NCBI RefSeq assembly: GCF_023015865.1
Contig: NZ_JALKBC010000002.1
Location: forward strand, 248,001 to 312,000
Source of the DNA: Arenibacter sp. F26102
Lineage (GTDB): Bacteria > Bacteroidota > Bacteroidia > Flavobacteriales > Flavobacteriaceae
Length of the DNA stretch: 64,000 nucleotides
Reading direction: 5' to 3'
Shown here: positions 1-7,418 of the stretch, piece after piece
Layout: each line of letters begins with the position of its first letter
Position numbering within the stretch: position 1 is the stretch's first letter
Made by a program: the position numbers and the translations under genes
The notes under the pieces: generated by a model
Told to the model about the DNA's origin: nothing
Databases searched by the model: none
The model's input: the letters and a program-made list of their open reading frames with translations, nothing else

Positions 1-557
1 TATAACCATTGATCTTTTTGGCTTTTTTCGTCCTCCGTTTTTTTGGACTTAATTTTGGTAAGCTGTACGGTACTCCCGTTGGCTATGTTCCAGGTAAAAA
101 GTTTTTTATCCTTTTGGTAGGCCACTTTGGTGCCATTCTCCGTGAAATGGGGGCTGCTTTCGTATTCTTCGGTCTGGGTTATCTGGGTAATATGTTGGTT
201 TTTAAGATTTAATAGAAATATATCGCCCCGTTTGGCATATAATTTCAGAGATCGATCCTGGTTATAAACCCCGTTAGTACTTGGTAGAGCGTATTCGGTC
301 TCAAAATCGGTTTTTATCGTCTTGGCCGATTTTAAATGGTAGGTGTAAAGGGAGTCACTTTGTGCGTGTATGGGGTTCCAATCAAAATATAGAGTCTGAC
401 CATTTATGGACCACCGGGGGTTGGAAGGAAGATGCCCCACAAAGTCATCGCCCTGCATAATTTCCTTAATTGTTAATGTTGAGGTATTACCTTGCTGAGC
501 AAGACAAGGGATAATGGACAATAGAAATATGCCGCAGAGTAGACAAATGTTCTTCAT
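1..557 (-). CDS. S9-peptidase-like beta-propeller protein, 5' part only
   Basis: The frame is open from an ATG at 557 to the left window edge, so only about 185 N-terminal codons are visible. It opens with a Sec signal peptide (hydrophobic core ICLLCGIFLLSIIPCLAQQ) followed by repeated propeller-like blades, e.g. RWSINGQTLYFDW, RSLKLYAKRGDIFLLNL and ESSPHFTENGTKVAY. Such blades are typical of the N-terminal half of DPP IV/prolyl-oligopeptidase (S9) enzymes and of TolB-like proteins of Bacteroidota; the catalytic part would lie outside the window. Product is therefore inferred from the propeller only. The protein should be periplasmic or surface located. No partner gene lies next to it; the MarR group downstream is in the same orientation but starts upstream of it. 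Confidence 0.6.
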   Translation of the reverse strand, partial: MKNICLLCGIFLLSIIPCLAQQGNTSTLTIKEIMQGDDFVGHLPSNPRWSINGQTLYFDWNPIHAQSDSLYTYHLKSAKTIKTDFETEYALPSTNGVYNQDRSLKLYAKRGDIFLLNLKNQHITQITQTEEYESSPHFTENGTKVAYQKDKKLFTWNIANGSTVQLTKIKSKKTEDEKSQKDQWL

Positions 558-702
558 TTACTTTATTTAAAAGCCTAGGGTGACCTTAGTTTGGATTTAC
601 CAGTTTTTCTTAAAACATGGAAGCCGTAAATATCCTAAATCTTGGCTAATATCACAAAGTTGTGGAGAAGATATTCTATTATAGGAGTTTGGACCGGAAG
701 TT

Positions 703-1314
703 TTAGTACGCGTGCCTTTCTTCAAATTCAGGGCAATCCAACCTAATATCCGTATTCAATAATTCCTTGTTCAACAAATTACAATAGTCCTGCTCGTTGT
801 TCCTACTGTAAAATTTACAGCCGTAACAGGTCCTTTGAACGGTAAGTATTCCACTTCTATTTAATTGATAGATAAGTTTGCTTATGGTGCCGAATAAACC
901 TTCCAGGTCGGTCTGATTTATATTTGTGAGCTGAGCTTTTAAGGGATTGGCAAAATTGGAGGTTTCTTCCACCATTTTATTGCCAGTTGTGGACAAACCA
1001 ATGGAATAACTTCTACTATCATTGGAGGAGTAGTTTTTGGTTATTAAGGCTTTCTTGTCCAACACTTTAATAGCATCACTTATAGTTGGTTTGGTAATAT
1101 TGAATTCTTTGGCCAAGTGACTTACATTACAAAATTCGGTTTTGTGGTAAGCGATGAAAATTAAGATTTGGATTTGAATGGGACTTAATCCCAATAATTT
1201 AGCTTTATCCCATAGCAATACCTTGAACGCTTCGGATATACGTTCAAGTCCGGCAACAATTTTACTGGAAACGTCCATCTCCTGATGGTCTGGATTAAAA
1301 ATACTCTTGTCCAT
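703..1314 (-). CDS. MarR-family transcriptional regulator with C-terminal Cys cluster
   Basis: A 203-residue DNA-binding regulator. Residues about 20-130 carry the MarR winged-helix fold (SPIQIQILIFIAYH, then the recognition region NVSHLAKEFNITKPTISDAIKVLDKKALI and a wing with DSRSYSIGLS). The unusual part is the tail: four cysteines, C163-x2-C166-x11-C178-x15-C194, which could bind zinc or an Fe-S cluster and act as a sensor. It is the last gene of a minus-strand group (CDF-like transporter, thioredoxin-like, DUF2024, marR), and palindromes of one sequence type precede the last three genes, so autoregulation and control of its neighbours is likely. The ATG at 1314 sits right behind the U-tract of an intrinsic terminator and has no clear ribosome site; the internal ATG at 1278 (MDVSSK) is an alternative start. 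Confidence 0.85.
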   Translation of the reverse strand: MDKSIFNPDHQEMDVSSKIVAGLERISEAFKVLLWDKAKLLGLSPIQIQILIFIAYHKTEFCNVSHLAKEFNITKPTISDAIKVLDKKALITKNYSSNDSRSYSIGLSTTGNKMVEETSNFANPLKAQLTNINQTDLEGLFGTISKLIYQLNRSGILTVQRTCYGCKFYSRNNEQDYCNLLNKELLNTDIRLDCPEFEERHAY

Positions 1315-1321
1315 ATAAAAA

Positions 1322-1347
1322 GCCTGCCGGGATTTTGCCCGACAGGC
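1322..1347 (-). terminator. Intrinsic terminator/attenuator in the marR leader
   Basis: Ten-base-pair stem with a 6-nt loop; on the minus strand the only imperfect pair (1327/1342) becomes a G-U wobble, and the stem is followed by five T residues that run straight into the marR start codon. This polarity shows it works on the minus strand, ending DUF2024 transcripts or attenuating marR. Confidence 0.7.
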
Positions 1348-1351
1348 AAAG

Positions 1352-1364
1352 TTAGTTATCCTAA
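1352..1364. promoter_or_regulatory. Putative MarR operator 1 (upstream of marR)
   Basis: TTAGTTATCCTAA, 11 of 13 bases identical to the perfect palindrome TTAGGAATCCTAA found at 1666. It lies 38 nt upstream of the marR ATG, just past the stop codon of the DUF2024 gene. Confidence 0.5.
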
Positions 1365-1369
1365 TTATA

Positions 1370-1633
1370 TTATTGGCAATTTTTCATTTCTATGATATAA
1401 TACCCATTTTTATTGATGGTATCCGCTATGGTATCTGGAACTTGTTCCATATGGTAGAACTTACATTCCTTGGAGGATAATTCAGCTGTTTGGAACGGCT
1501 TTTTGGATAGAAATTCACGACCGTAACTAAAAATAAAGTCCTTATTTTTCATAGTACTGGGTACTAGTATATCAAAATTCATGGTCTATTGGTCTTCACG
1601 GGCTACGTAGGTGTCCCAAACCCATATTTTCAT
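1370..1633 (-). pseudogene. DUF2024 family protein interrupted by an in-frame TAG
   Basis: Reading from an ATG at 1633 gives KIWVWDTYVAREDQ, then TAG at 1586-1588, then in the same frame TMNFDILVPSTMKNK and on to the stop at 1370. The two parts together reproduce the layout of DUF2024 proteins: a DTYV strand, a (H/N)FDILVP strand, a late CKFYH cysteine/histidine site and a GYYIIEMKNC tail, total about 87 residues. The stop is probably a single-base change (AAG or GAG to TAG). Translation could restart at the ATG at 1582 two codons later, giving a 70-residue product without the first strand. Function of the family is unknown to me. It sits between marR and the thioredoxin-like gene, behind a perfect operator, so it belongs to the MarR regulon. 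Confidence 0.75.
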
Positions 1634-1665
1634 GGCGTTCATTACTAAAATTATGAAATAAATTA

Positions 1666-1678
1666 TTAGGAATCCTAA
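1666..1678. promoter_or_regulatory. Putative MarR operator 2 (perfect palindrome)
   Basis: TTAGGA-A-TCCTAA, a perfect odd-length palindrome, 33 nt upstream of the DUF2024 start codon. Same sequence type as the sites at 1352 and 1976. Confidence 0.65.
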
Positions 1679-1697
1679 CTTTTTGGGTTAATTTTTT

Positions 1698-1931
1698 TTA
1701 ACCCTTTACATCTGCCATGGAAGCGCCAAAGTTAATGTGGAGCACATTTCCAGTAGGGGTAACCAAAGCTGGAACCGATTTAACACCTGCTTTTTCGGCT
1801 TCGGGAATACGAGATTTGCTGGTACCGAAATGTACAATTTCTACATTGTCTTTTCCTACTAATTCTAAGATCTCATGTTCTGCACTTAGGCATACTGGAC
1901 ATCCTGCGTGATAAAAAACTGATTTTTTCAT
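1698..1931 (-). CDS. Small thioredoxin/glutaredoxin-like protein (CPVC)
   Basis: A 77-residue single-domain thioredoxin fold: first strand SVFYHAGCPVC with the redox motif C11-P-V-C14, a helix SAEHEILELV, a second strand VEIVHFG, and the cis-proline strand SVPALVTPTGNVLHINFG. It has no signal peptide, so it acts in the cytoplasm, probably as a thiol reductant or thiol carrier. It starts with ATG at 1931 behind a well-formed Bacteroidota promoter whose spacer contains a palindromic operator. It lies 126 bp downstream of the CDF-like transporter and 64 bp upstream of the DUF2024 gene. A thiol-based partner for the Cys-containing MarR regulator is plausible but inferred. Confidence 0.85.
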   Translation of the reverse strand: MKKSVFYHAGCPVCLSAEHEILELVGKDNVEIVHFGTSKSRIPEAEKAGVKSVPALVTPTGNVLHINFGASMADVKG

Positions 1932-1966
1932 TGTTCTTAAATTTAGGTTATAGCATTATTGCAATA

Positions 1967-1997
1967 CAAATATAGTAAGGAATCCTAACTATTCAAA
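1967..1997 (-). promoter_or_regulatory. Promoter with embedded operator 3, for the thioredoxin-like gene
   Basis: On the minus strand a TTTG (1997-1994) is followed after exactly 19 bp by TATATTTG (1974-1967), the Bacteroidota -33/-7 consensus TTTG-N19-TAnnTTTG. The spacer holds TAAGGAATCCTAA (1976-1988), 12 of 13 bases identical to operator 2, so a bound repressor would exclude RNA polymerase. The start codon is 36 nt downstream of the -7 element. Confidence 0.8.
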
Positions 1998-2057
1998 TTA
2001 TATTGATCATTTTTGCAATAACACATATGATTTCAGGTTAGTTTCGGGTGGTGGGAA

Positions 2058-2705
2058 TCAATGGCAGCCACAATATTTATCGCTATTGGCCTTTTCAAAA
2101 CATTCCTTCCCTTCCTTAAATGAGAAATATGAAAGCCCCAATGTGCCAATACTATCTATGTAAGGAATGTTCCACAGTTCATAGATACCGCTACTGATCA
2201 AAAGGATAATTGACATATATACACAGACCATGGTACAATTGGCATCGGAGAGAATAGGTTCCGAAGCCAGTTTTTTTCCCACATTTCTTTTGCCCACTAC
2301 AAGCATCCACATGATGGCAATGGAGACGATAGAAATGACAACACCCCAAAAGGTGGTAATTGGTTTGTGACCACTCCATATGTTATAAAGGCTGGTAAAT
2401 ACCAAGGCCACCACCAGACCATAAAAGGCGAATCCTGTAATCCTCAAAGCGGTACGTTCAAAGGGATCTTTATTACTATCAGGTCTTTTTTGAATCCTAA
2501 TAATCATATGTGCTATTCCAATACCGGAGATGACCTCTATAAAACTATCCGCACCAAAACCGAAAAGCGCCAGACTCTCGTCTTCGAAGCCCAAGTAGGT
2601 GGAGATTAGACCTTCGGCAATATTGTAGATTATGGTGAACAAGGCAAATCTAAGGGCAAGTTTATAAAGGCGGTTATTGTCTGTGGTTGCCATTATATTT
2701 TCCAT
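2058..2705 (-). CDS. CDF-like cation transporter family membrane protein
   Basis: 215 residues with five or six predicted transmembrane helices and the layout of the cation diffusion facilitator membrane domain: helix 2 carries ESLALFGFGADSFIEVISG (D in place of the usual HxxxD pair), and helix 5 starts with EPILSDANCTMVC, where an SDA site replaces the canonical HxxxD. There is no C-terminal cytoplasmic metal-binding domain; instead the tail ends in KYCGCH, a possible metal site. The substrate is uncertain because the standard zinc ligands are altered. Two start codons are possible (2705, or ATG at 2693). It is upstream of and co-oriented with the thioredoxin-like/DUF2024/marR set, but no MarR-type palindrome is visible in front of it. 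Confidence 0.7.
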   Translation of the reverse strand: MENIMATTDNNRLYKLALRFALFTIIYNIAEGLISTYLGFEDESLALFGFGADSFIEVISGIGIAHMIIRIQKRPDSNKDPFERTALRITGFAFYGLVVALVFTSLYNIWSGHKPITTFWGVVISIVSIAIMWMLVVGKRNVGKKLASEPILSDANCTMVCVYMSIILLISSGIYELWNIPYIDSIGTLGLSYFSFKEGKECFEKANSDKYCGCH

Positions 2706-2825
2706 TTTGTTCGATTTATATTATACAGCCAAAAGAGATTGTTGTTTTATGGAATGCCATTTTAATGATTTCTATTTTATGTAAAGATATTCAGACTTTA
2801 GTAAAATCTTGGTCTCCCTTGACTT

Positions 2826-3314
2826 TTAATTTAGGTTCTTGGTCAAATCCAATTCGAAATACTTGGCCGATTCGTGGGGATTATGGCGATAGGCAGAAAT
2901 TTCTACAAAACCATTGTCCGTATACAATTTTATGGCCGATTTCATAAAGTCGGCCGTGTCCAATTTTACACTTTTGTATTGTAGTTTCCTGGCGGTATCC
3001 AGACATTTTTTCAATAACAGTTGCCCTATGCCCAAGCCTCTGCTGTTTGGTTTTACGTACATTCTTTTAACTTCACAATCTTCCGCGTTGAATTTACGGA
3101 TACCGGCGATGCCAACGGCCTCCCCGTTTATATAGGCAAGAAATAATCCACCGTCCTTGGGGTTATACATTTGCGGTAAGCCTTCCATTTCTTGATCAAA
3201 GTTTTGAAAGGAGAGGTCAATTCCCAACCAGGCTACATATTCCAAAATCAACTCTTTTGCCTCAAGGTATTGGGTCGTGGTTTGGGCCAGTTTTATTTCA
3301 ATCTTGTTTTTCAT
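2826..3314 (-). CDS. GNAT family N-acetyltransferase
   Basis: 162 residues with the full GNAT fold. The acetyl-CoA binding motif A is PNSRGLGIGQLLLKKCLDTA (R/Q-x-x-G-x-G/A type), preceded by the strand VKRMYVKP and by GGLFLAYINGEAVGIAG, and followed by the motif B region LYTDNGF. It transfers an acetyl group from acetyl-CoA to an amine; the acceptor cannot be told from sequence. The protein is cytoplasmic and monocistronic, 120 bp upstream of the CDF-like gene in the same orientation. Confidence 0.85.
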   Translation of the reverse strand: MKNKIEIKLAQTTTQYLEAKELILEYVAWLGIDLSFQNFDQEMEGLPQMYNPKDGGLFLAYINGEAVGIAGIRKFNAEDCEVKRMYVKPNSRGLGIGQLLLKKCLDTARKLQYKSVKLDTADFMKSAIKLYTDNGFVEISAYRHNPHESAKYFELDLTKNLN

Positions 3315-3588
3315 GCAGGATTTAATGGATTATTCGGTTAAACTAGTATACGAAAAGTTTGGAAATTTACAGAAGAATCACTGGAAAATTAGGTTCGGGA
3401 AATGTTTTTGTTGAAAGCAATATGCACTTTCCAAAATGGCCAATTTTTTACTAGCAGTCTGTTTCTTAATATAATACTAGAATGCCAAAGGGAGGCAGGT
3501 ATTAAGAACTGATTAGTCGTCCTTTTTGTATAGGCCCGATTTGAATCCCTTTATAATTATTAAGTGTCTTATCCAAGATTTATTTTCA

Positions 3589-4224
3589 TCAGTTTGCTAA
3601 AACGTTAATATCCTCTATTAATCGCTCAATTTCTTCACTATTTGTCCCATCATAAATTCCTCGTATTTGTTTTTTCTTATCAACCAATATAAAGTTGGGG
3701 GTATGAATAAAATCTTGCAGTCCACCATCACCTTGCTCAACAACGGCAAAAAAACTTTTCCTTGCTAATTCATAAATATGCTTTTTATTTCCAGTAGTTA
3801 TATTCCATTTAGAATCTACTACGCCTTTGTCGGTTGCGTATTTTCGCAGGACAGGAATGCTATCAATGGTAGGTGTTACGGACAATGATAAAAACATAAC
3901 TTCGTCGTTGTTTAGAAATTTATGTTGAAGTTCAACCATATTGTTAGTCATTACAGGACAAATACTTGGGCAATTTGTAAAAAAGAAATCGACGACATAT
4001 ATTTTGTCTTTGTAGTCTTCTTGCGTTATAATTTTTCCATTTTGATTTATCAATTCAAAATTGGCAACAGTATGATCTTTAGCAGTACTTTGTAAACTGA
4101 TATCTACTAATTCTGGATTAAAGTCGGAAGGATTATAGACGGGTAATTCTTTTTTTGTCGTCTCATTACAAGACAACAAGCACCAAATAAGGGAGCCTAT
4201 GAGGATGTAATAGAGCCTGTTCAT
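3589..4224 (-). CDS. SCO1/SenC family lipoprotein
   Basis: A thioredoxin-fold copper chaperone or thiol reductase of the SCO1 family. The start chosen is the ATG at 4224, one nucleotide past the stop of the upstream TPR gene; an earlier in-frame ATG at 4245 would overlap that gene. From 4224 the protein starts MNRLYYILIGSLIWCLLSC, a lipoprotein signal with Cys19. The copper/redox motif CPSIC (C-x3-C) follows FFFTNCPS, and the third SCO ligand is the His of DFIHTPNF. SCO proteins help assemble the CuA site of cytochrome oxidase; it could in principle also serve NosZ (31 kb), but this is inference. Translationally coupled with the TPR lipoprotein. Confidence 0.85.
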   Translation of the reverse strand: MNRLYYILIGSLIWCLLSCNETTKKELPVYNPSDFNPELVDISLQSTAKDHTVANFELINQNGKIITQEDYKDKIYVVDFFFTNCPSICPVMTNNMVELQHKFLNNDEVMFLSLSVTPTIDSIPVLRKYATDKGVVDSKWNITTGNKKHIYELARKSFFAVVEQGDGGLQDFIHTPNFILVDKKKQIRGIYDGTNSEEIERLIEDINVLAN

Positions 4225-4225
4225 T

Positions 4226-5908
4226 TTAAATGATATTCTTTTCAAGGAATGTTTTGGCCTCTTTTATTTCTTGTCTATCGCTATCTGCGTTCTTTGTTAG
4301 TTCTATCAATGCTTTAAAAAAGGCTGTTGCTTTTTCTTTATTGCCTGCCTGTTTAGATGCAATTGCTGCACCATAGATTCCGTTGAATCTGTTAGGGCGC
4401 CGTTCTAGATTTAACTCATAGGCGGCTAAGGCCTCGACAGGTTTGTTTAGTGTTAGGAGCATGTCTGCCAAAAGTTCATCTGCGGGTAAAATTTCCCCTG
4501 GCGTTACCGGATGTTTGGAGGTGAGGCTTTCCATTTCTGCGGCCGTATTCATTAATGATAGAGCTTCTTCACTATTCCCTTTTTTTAGATGAAGCCATGC
4601 CTCTATTGATTTAATTTGGATGGCTACTTGGTTAGCTTTATAAGGATCGTTCAATGTTATTAACTCCTTTTCAAGAGAACGCAGCAAATCAAGTTCTTCC
4701 TGAGCGGCTGATAGATTATTGGTATGAATATTCCCCAATGCCTTTGCAAATTGTAATAGGGCTTTTTGCCAAGGGAATTTCTGCCATTCCATCTCCGCAA
4801 TTTGAGGCAGCTCTAAAGCTGCTGCTTCTTCCCAATCTTTGTTTTCCACAGCTATTCGTGTAGGAATGGATGCTGCTGTATATGCAATTTTAAAATTCGG
4901 CGGAAATATTTTTTTAAACGATTTAAGATAAGCGTACTGTTCCTTGGCAAGTGTATTGTTTCCTGTTTGCAAATAGGCATAAACCAGATATTCCATTGCA
5001 TGTACTTCCTCATCCCAATGAGCTCCGGGTTCTATGCTTTCTGCATAACAAACAGCTGAAGCTGCTGAATTGATATTGGTGTTAATGGATTCTTCCCAAA
5101 GGCCCAAACGTGTAAATATGTGCGACGGCATATGCTGTGCGTGCGCAGAATTTGGAGCAATACTGGCATAGCGTCTGGCTGTGCTAAGGCCTAAGTGGGC
5201 CAATTCCGGATAATCATAAGAATGAATTATATAATGGGCAATGCCCGGATGGTTCGGTTCTTTCTTAAATAAATCTTCCAATATTTTTCCAGCTTCCCGT
5301 TGTTTGGAATAGGTTTTATCCGACTCTACAGCCGATGCACTAAGGGCCAAGGCATAGAAAACAGCTACTTCGGTATCCTCTCTATTTTCTTCATACATCT
5401 CTTTCATTTTTTGAGCATAAGCTAACTTCCTGGTTTGGTTATCTACTGTTTCCCAGTCCTTGTAAAAAGCACCTATGGCGGCAATATATTGTTCTGCTTT
5501 TTTTGACTTAGGCAATTTTTCAGCTATTGCAAGAAGTTTCACCCCCTTTTGTAATACGGATTTTTCAGGAGGTGCCCATAAACCGTGGTAAATACTCATA
5601 GCTACACCCCAATAGGCCATGGCACAATCTGGATCTTTATCCAATACCTGTACAAATGCTTTTTCTGCCTCGATATATTCAAAGGAATGAAGCAGAGAAA
5701 TAGCAAGATTAAAAGTTTCCCTTGTTTCATAACTGCAGGCTTCAGAAAAGTTGACGTTGCCAAATTGTCCATTTCCACATAATTGCAGTTCACCTCTCAA
5801 AAGATTCAAAGAGGCTAAGTTAGGGTCCGGTTTATTGTTTTTACAGCCGATAAAGAAAGAAAGCACCACAACACTTGTAATCACCCATATTTTTTTTGAA
5901 CGTTTCAT
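4226..5908 (-). CDS. Tetratricopeptide repeat lipoprotein
   Basis: About 560 residues from the ATG at 5908 (MKRSKKIWVITSVV, lipobox FFIGC); a start at 5938 would put ten extra residues before the signal. The mature part is a chain of TPR-type helix pairs: EAEKAFVQVLDKDPDCAMAYW near the N-terminus, a central conserved segment HPGIAHYIIHSYDYPE and AHAQHMPSHIFTRLGLWEES, and C-terminal repeats (EALAAYELNLERRPNRFNG, KEKATAFFKALIEL). The central His-rich segment is characteristic of a widespread family of uncharacterised TPR lipoproteins. It forms an operon with the downstream SCO1 gene, which suggests a periplasmic role connected with metal or respiratory enzyme assembly (inference). Confidence 0.8.
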   Translation of the reverse strand: MKRSKKIWVITSVVVLSFFIGCKNNKPDPNLASLNLLRGELQLCGNGQFGNVNFSEACSYETRETFNLAISLLHSFEYIEAEKAFVQVLDKDPDCAMAYWGVAMSIYHGLWAPPEKSVLQKGVKLLAIAEKLPKSKKAEQYIAAIGAFYKDWETVDNQTRKLAYAQKMKEMYEENREDTEVAVFYALALSASAVESDKTYSKQREAGKILEDLFKKEPNHPGIAHYIIHSYDYPELAHLGLSTARRYASIAPNSAHAQHMPSHIFTRLGLWEESINTNINSAASAVCYAESIEPGAHWDEEVHAMEYLVYAYLQTGNNTLAKEQYAYLKSFKKIFPPNFKIAYTAASIPTRIAVENKDWEEAAALELPQIAEMEWQKFPWQKALLQFAKALGNIHTNNLSAAQEELDLLRSLEKELITLNDPYKANQVAIQIKSIEAWLHLKKGNSEEALSLMNTAAEMESLTSKHPVTPGEILPADELLADMLLTLNKPVEALAAYELNLERRPNRFNGIYGAAIASKQAGNKEKATAFFKALIELTKNADSDRQEIKEAKTFLEKNII

Positions 5909-6179
5909 ATTCCCTAGGTATTGGATTATAATACTCAATGTTTTTGATACCCATAAGGTACAGTGTTAGATTATGATTGTGAATCATAATTCTGTTCCAA
6001 GCGTTAATCTTGGTCTTAAAAATGAGAGGGAGGTATTGAAGAGTTAAGGTACGATATTTTTTTGTATTTGCCTTGTATGTTAAAGGCATTGTCAGTAACA
6101 GGTTATTACCTTTTTAGCTAAGGTTTACCATGAAGTGTTACAACTAAATTTGGCAGTATATTACCATTGGAATTCTGTT

Positions 6180-6347
6180 TTACTCCTTGCTTACTTTCTT
6201 ACGAATTTGGGAAACCAAACCAATTACTAATACAACGCCGGTTATAATAATCGGAGAATTTACGCTGCCTTTTTTGTATACCAATACTGTACCAATAACC
6301 CAAAGAACAAGAGCGATCGCAAATTTTATCTTTGTTGAGTTTTTCAT
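6180..6347 (-). CDS. Small two-helix membrane protein (55 aa)
   Basis: An ORF of 56 codons from ATG 6347 to TAA 6180. Translation shows a short charged start (MKNSTKIK), one hydrophobic helix (FAIALVLWVIGTVLVY), a turn KKGSVNSP, a second helix (IIITGVVLVIGLVSQI) and a basic tail RKKVSKE. This is the layout of a small inner-membrane hairpin protein with both ends in the cytoplasm. I do not recognise a family. It stands alone between the TPR gene and the DUF1801 gene. Confidence 0.6.
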   Translation of the reverse strand: MKNSTKIKFAIALVLWVIGTVLVYKKGSVNSPIIITGVVLVIGLVSQIRKKVSKE

Positions 6348-6583
6348 ATTTCTTTCTAAATATTGATTTTTATACTTGCTGCCAACAATTATATATAATC
6401 ATTGGTCATTGGCGTTTAACTGCGGTAATAATAAGTGGGGGAAGTATGAAGGTATTAATTTACAATATTTTTTTAAGTGTGAGCTTGGCTACTTCTGAGT
6501 TGTACAAATAATCAAATTATCTTGTTGTTATTTACTATGTTTTCCGTGACGGACTTTGACGATTCCTATTCCATCCTCAAAAT

Positions 6584-7012
6584 TTACATGCCCAAGGTAG
6601 GCAAATGTTTTACCTTGTGATAGGTGAGGGCAGCGGTAATGCAAGCTTGAAGTTCCTCTTTTGGAATACTGTCCTCCAATTGAAAAATGATGGCCCTATT
6701 GCCTTCGAATTTAAATGTATTGTTGAACACCATTTTAAAGGTAGGTACCAATTTACTGGTACACTTGAAGTACATGGCGTACTGATTTGGGGTTTTCGGT
6801 TTCCAATCTATTCTAATGGTACTTCCGGTTTTGGTTAAATAACTGGGTTCGCTCCATTTTAAAGTTTCTTCCAACACCCTTAGACCTTCTATTTTCTTGG
6901 CGGATTCAAGTATCAGCGTTCGTAGGTATTCTATTTTTTGTCGGATCTCTGGGGGGTAATCGTCAAAAACCATGGCAACCTTGGGATTCGTCTTTATCTG
7001 TAAACTAGTCAT
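6584..7012 (-). CDS. DUF1801 domain-containing protein
   Basis: 142 residues matching the YdhG/DUF1801 fold: N-terminal YPPEIRQKIEYLRTLI helix, the conserved EETLKWSEPSYLT segment, and a beta-rich core with RIDWKPKTPNQYAMYF and a final helix ALTYHKVKHL. The family resembles frataxin-like small cytoplasmic proteins, and a biochemical role has not been established to my knowledge. A more distant relative of the same superfamily (YdeI) is encoded at 9.7-10.3 kb. Single gene; ATG at 7012. Confidence 0.8.
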   Translation of the reverse strand: MTSLQIKTNPKVAMVFDDYPPEIRQKIEYLRTLILESAKKIEGLRVLEETLKWSEPSYLTKTGSTIRIDWKPKTPNQYAMYFKCTSKLVPTFKMVFNNTFKFEGNRAIIFQLEDSIPKEELQACITAALTYHKVKHLPTLGM

Positions 7013-7418
7013 TGTCTATAATTTGGACTTAATGTTGGTTTTGGCCTTTACATGTTTTGGATTACTAAAGGTAGCGGATAGATTAAATTTATGCAATGGA
7101 TTAAAAAAAAACCGTTGCATATACCTGGCGTTGATCATCTAATTATTAAAAATTAACAAAAATCTATGGCTGTTAACGTTAACGAATAAAAAAATAATAC
7201 TAACTTTCATAGCAAAAGATAAAAGCTATTGTTCTGTTGCTCAAAATAAGGTCACCTTTACAGGGGAATAAACACCTGAAAAGGAGGAAGTGACCATGGA
7301 AGGCATTACCTACAAATGGGCGACATAGAGTCTTTTGCTTAATTGTTTAAACAATAAATAAAATGTTATAGTAAGTAAAACTATTGTGTAATTAAAGTTA
7401 ATGTAAATATAGAGTCAA
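7013..7418. other. Intergenic region with LacI-type palindrome and hairpin
   Basis: No gene. It holds a perfect palindrome GTTAACGTTAAC (7172-7183) with the central CG typical of LacI-family operators, and a larger imperfect inverted repeat GGTCAC...GTGACC (about 7251-7294). Both lie between the divergent DUF1801 gene and the Gfo/Idh/MocA gene and are candidates for control of the latter. Confidence 0.5.
7171..7184. promoter_or_regulatory. LacI-type operator candidate
   Basis: TGTTAACGTTAACG contains a perfect 12-bp palindrome with a central CG step, the signature of LacI/GalR-family sites. It lies about 235 bp upstream of the oxidoreductase start. No LacI gene is present in the window. Confidence 0.4.

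Noticed and set aside
9-212. Plus-strand ORF opposite the left-edge gene
   Set aside because: Shadow of the propeller protein on the minus strand, without start context or recognisable sequence.
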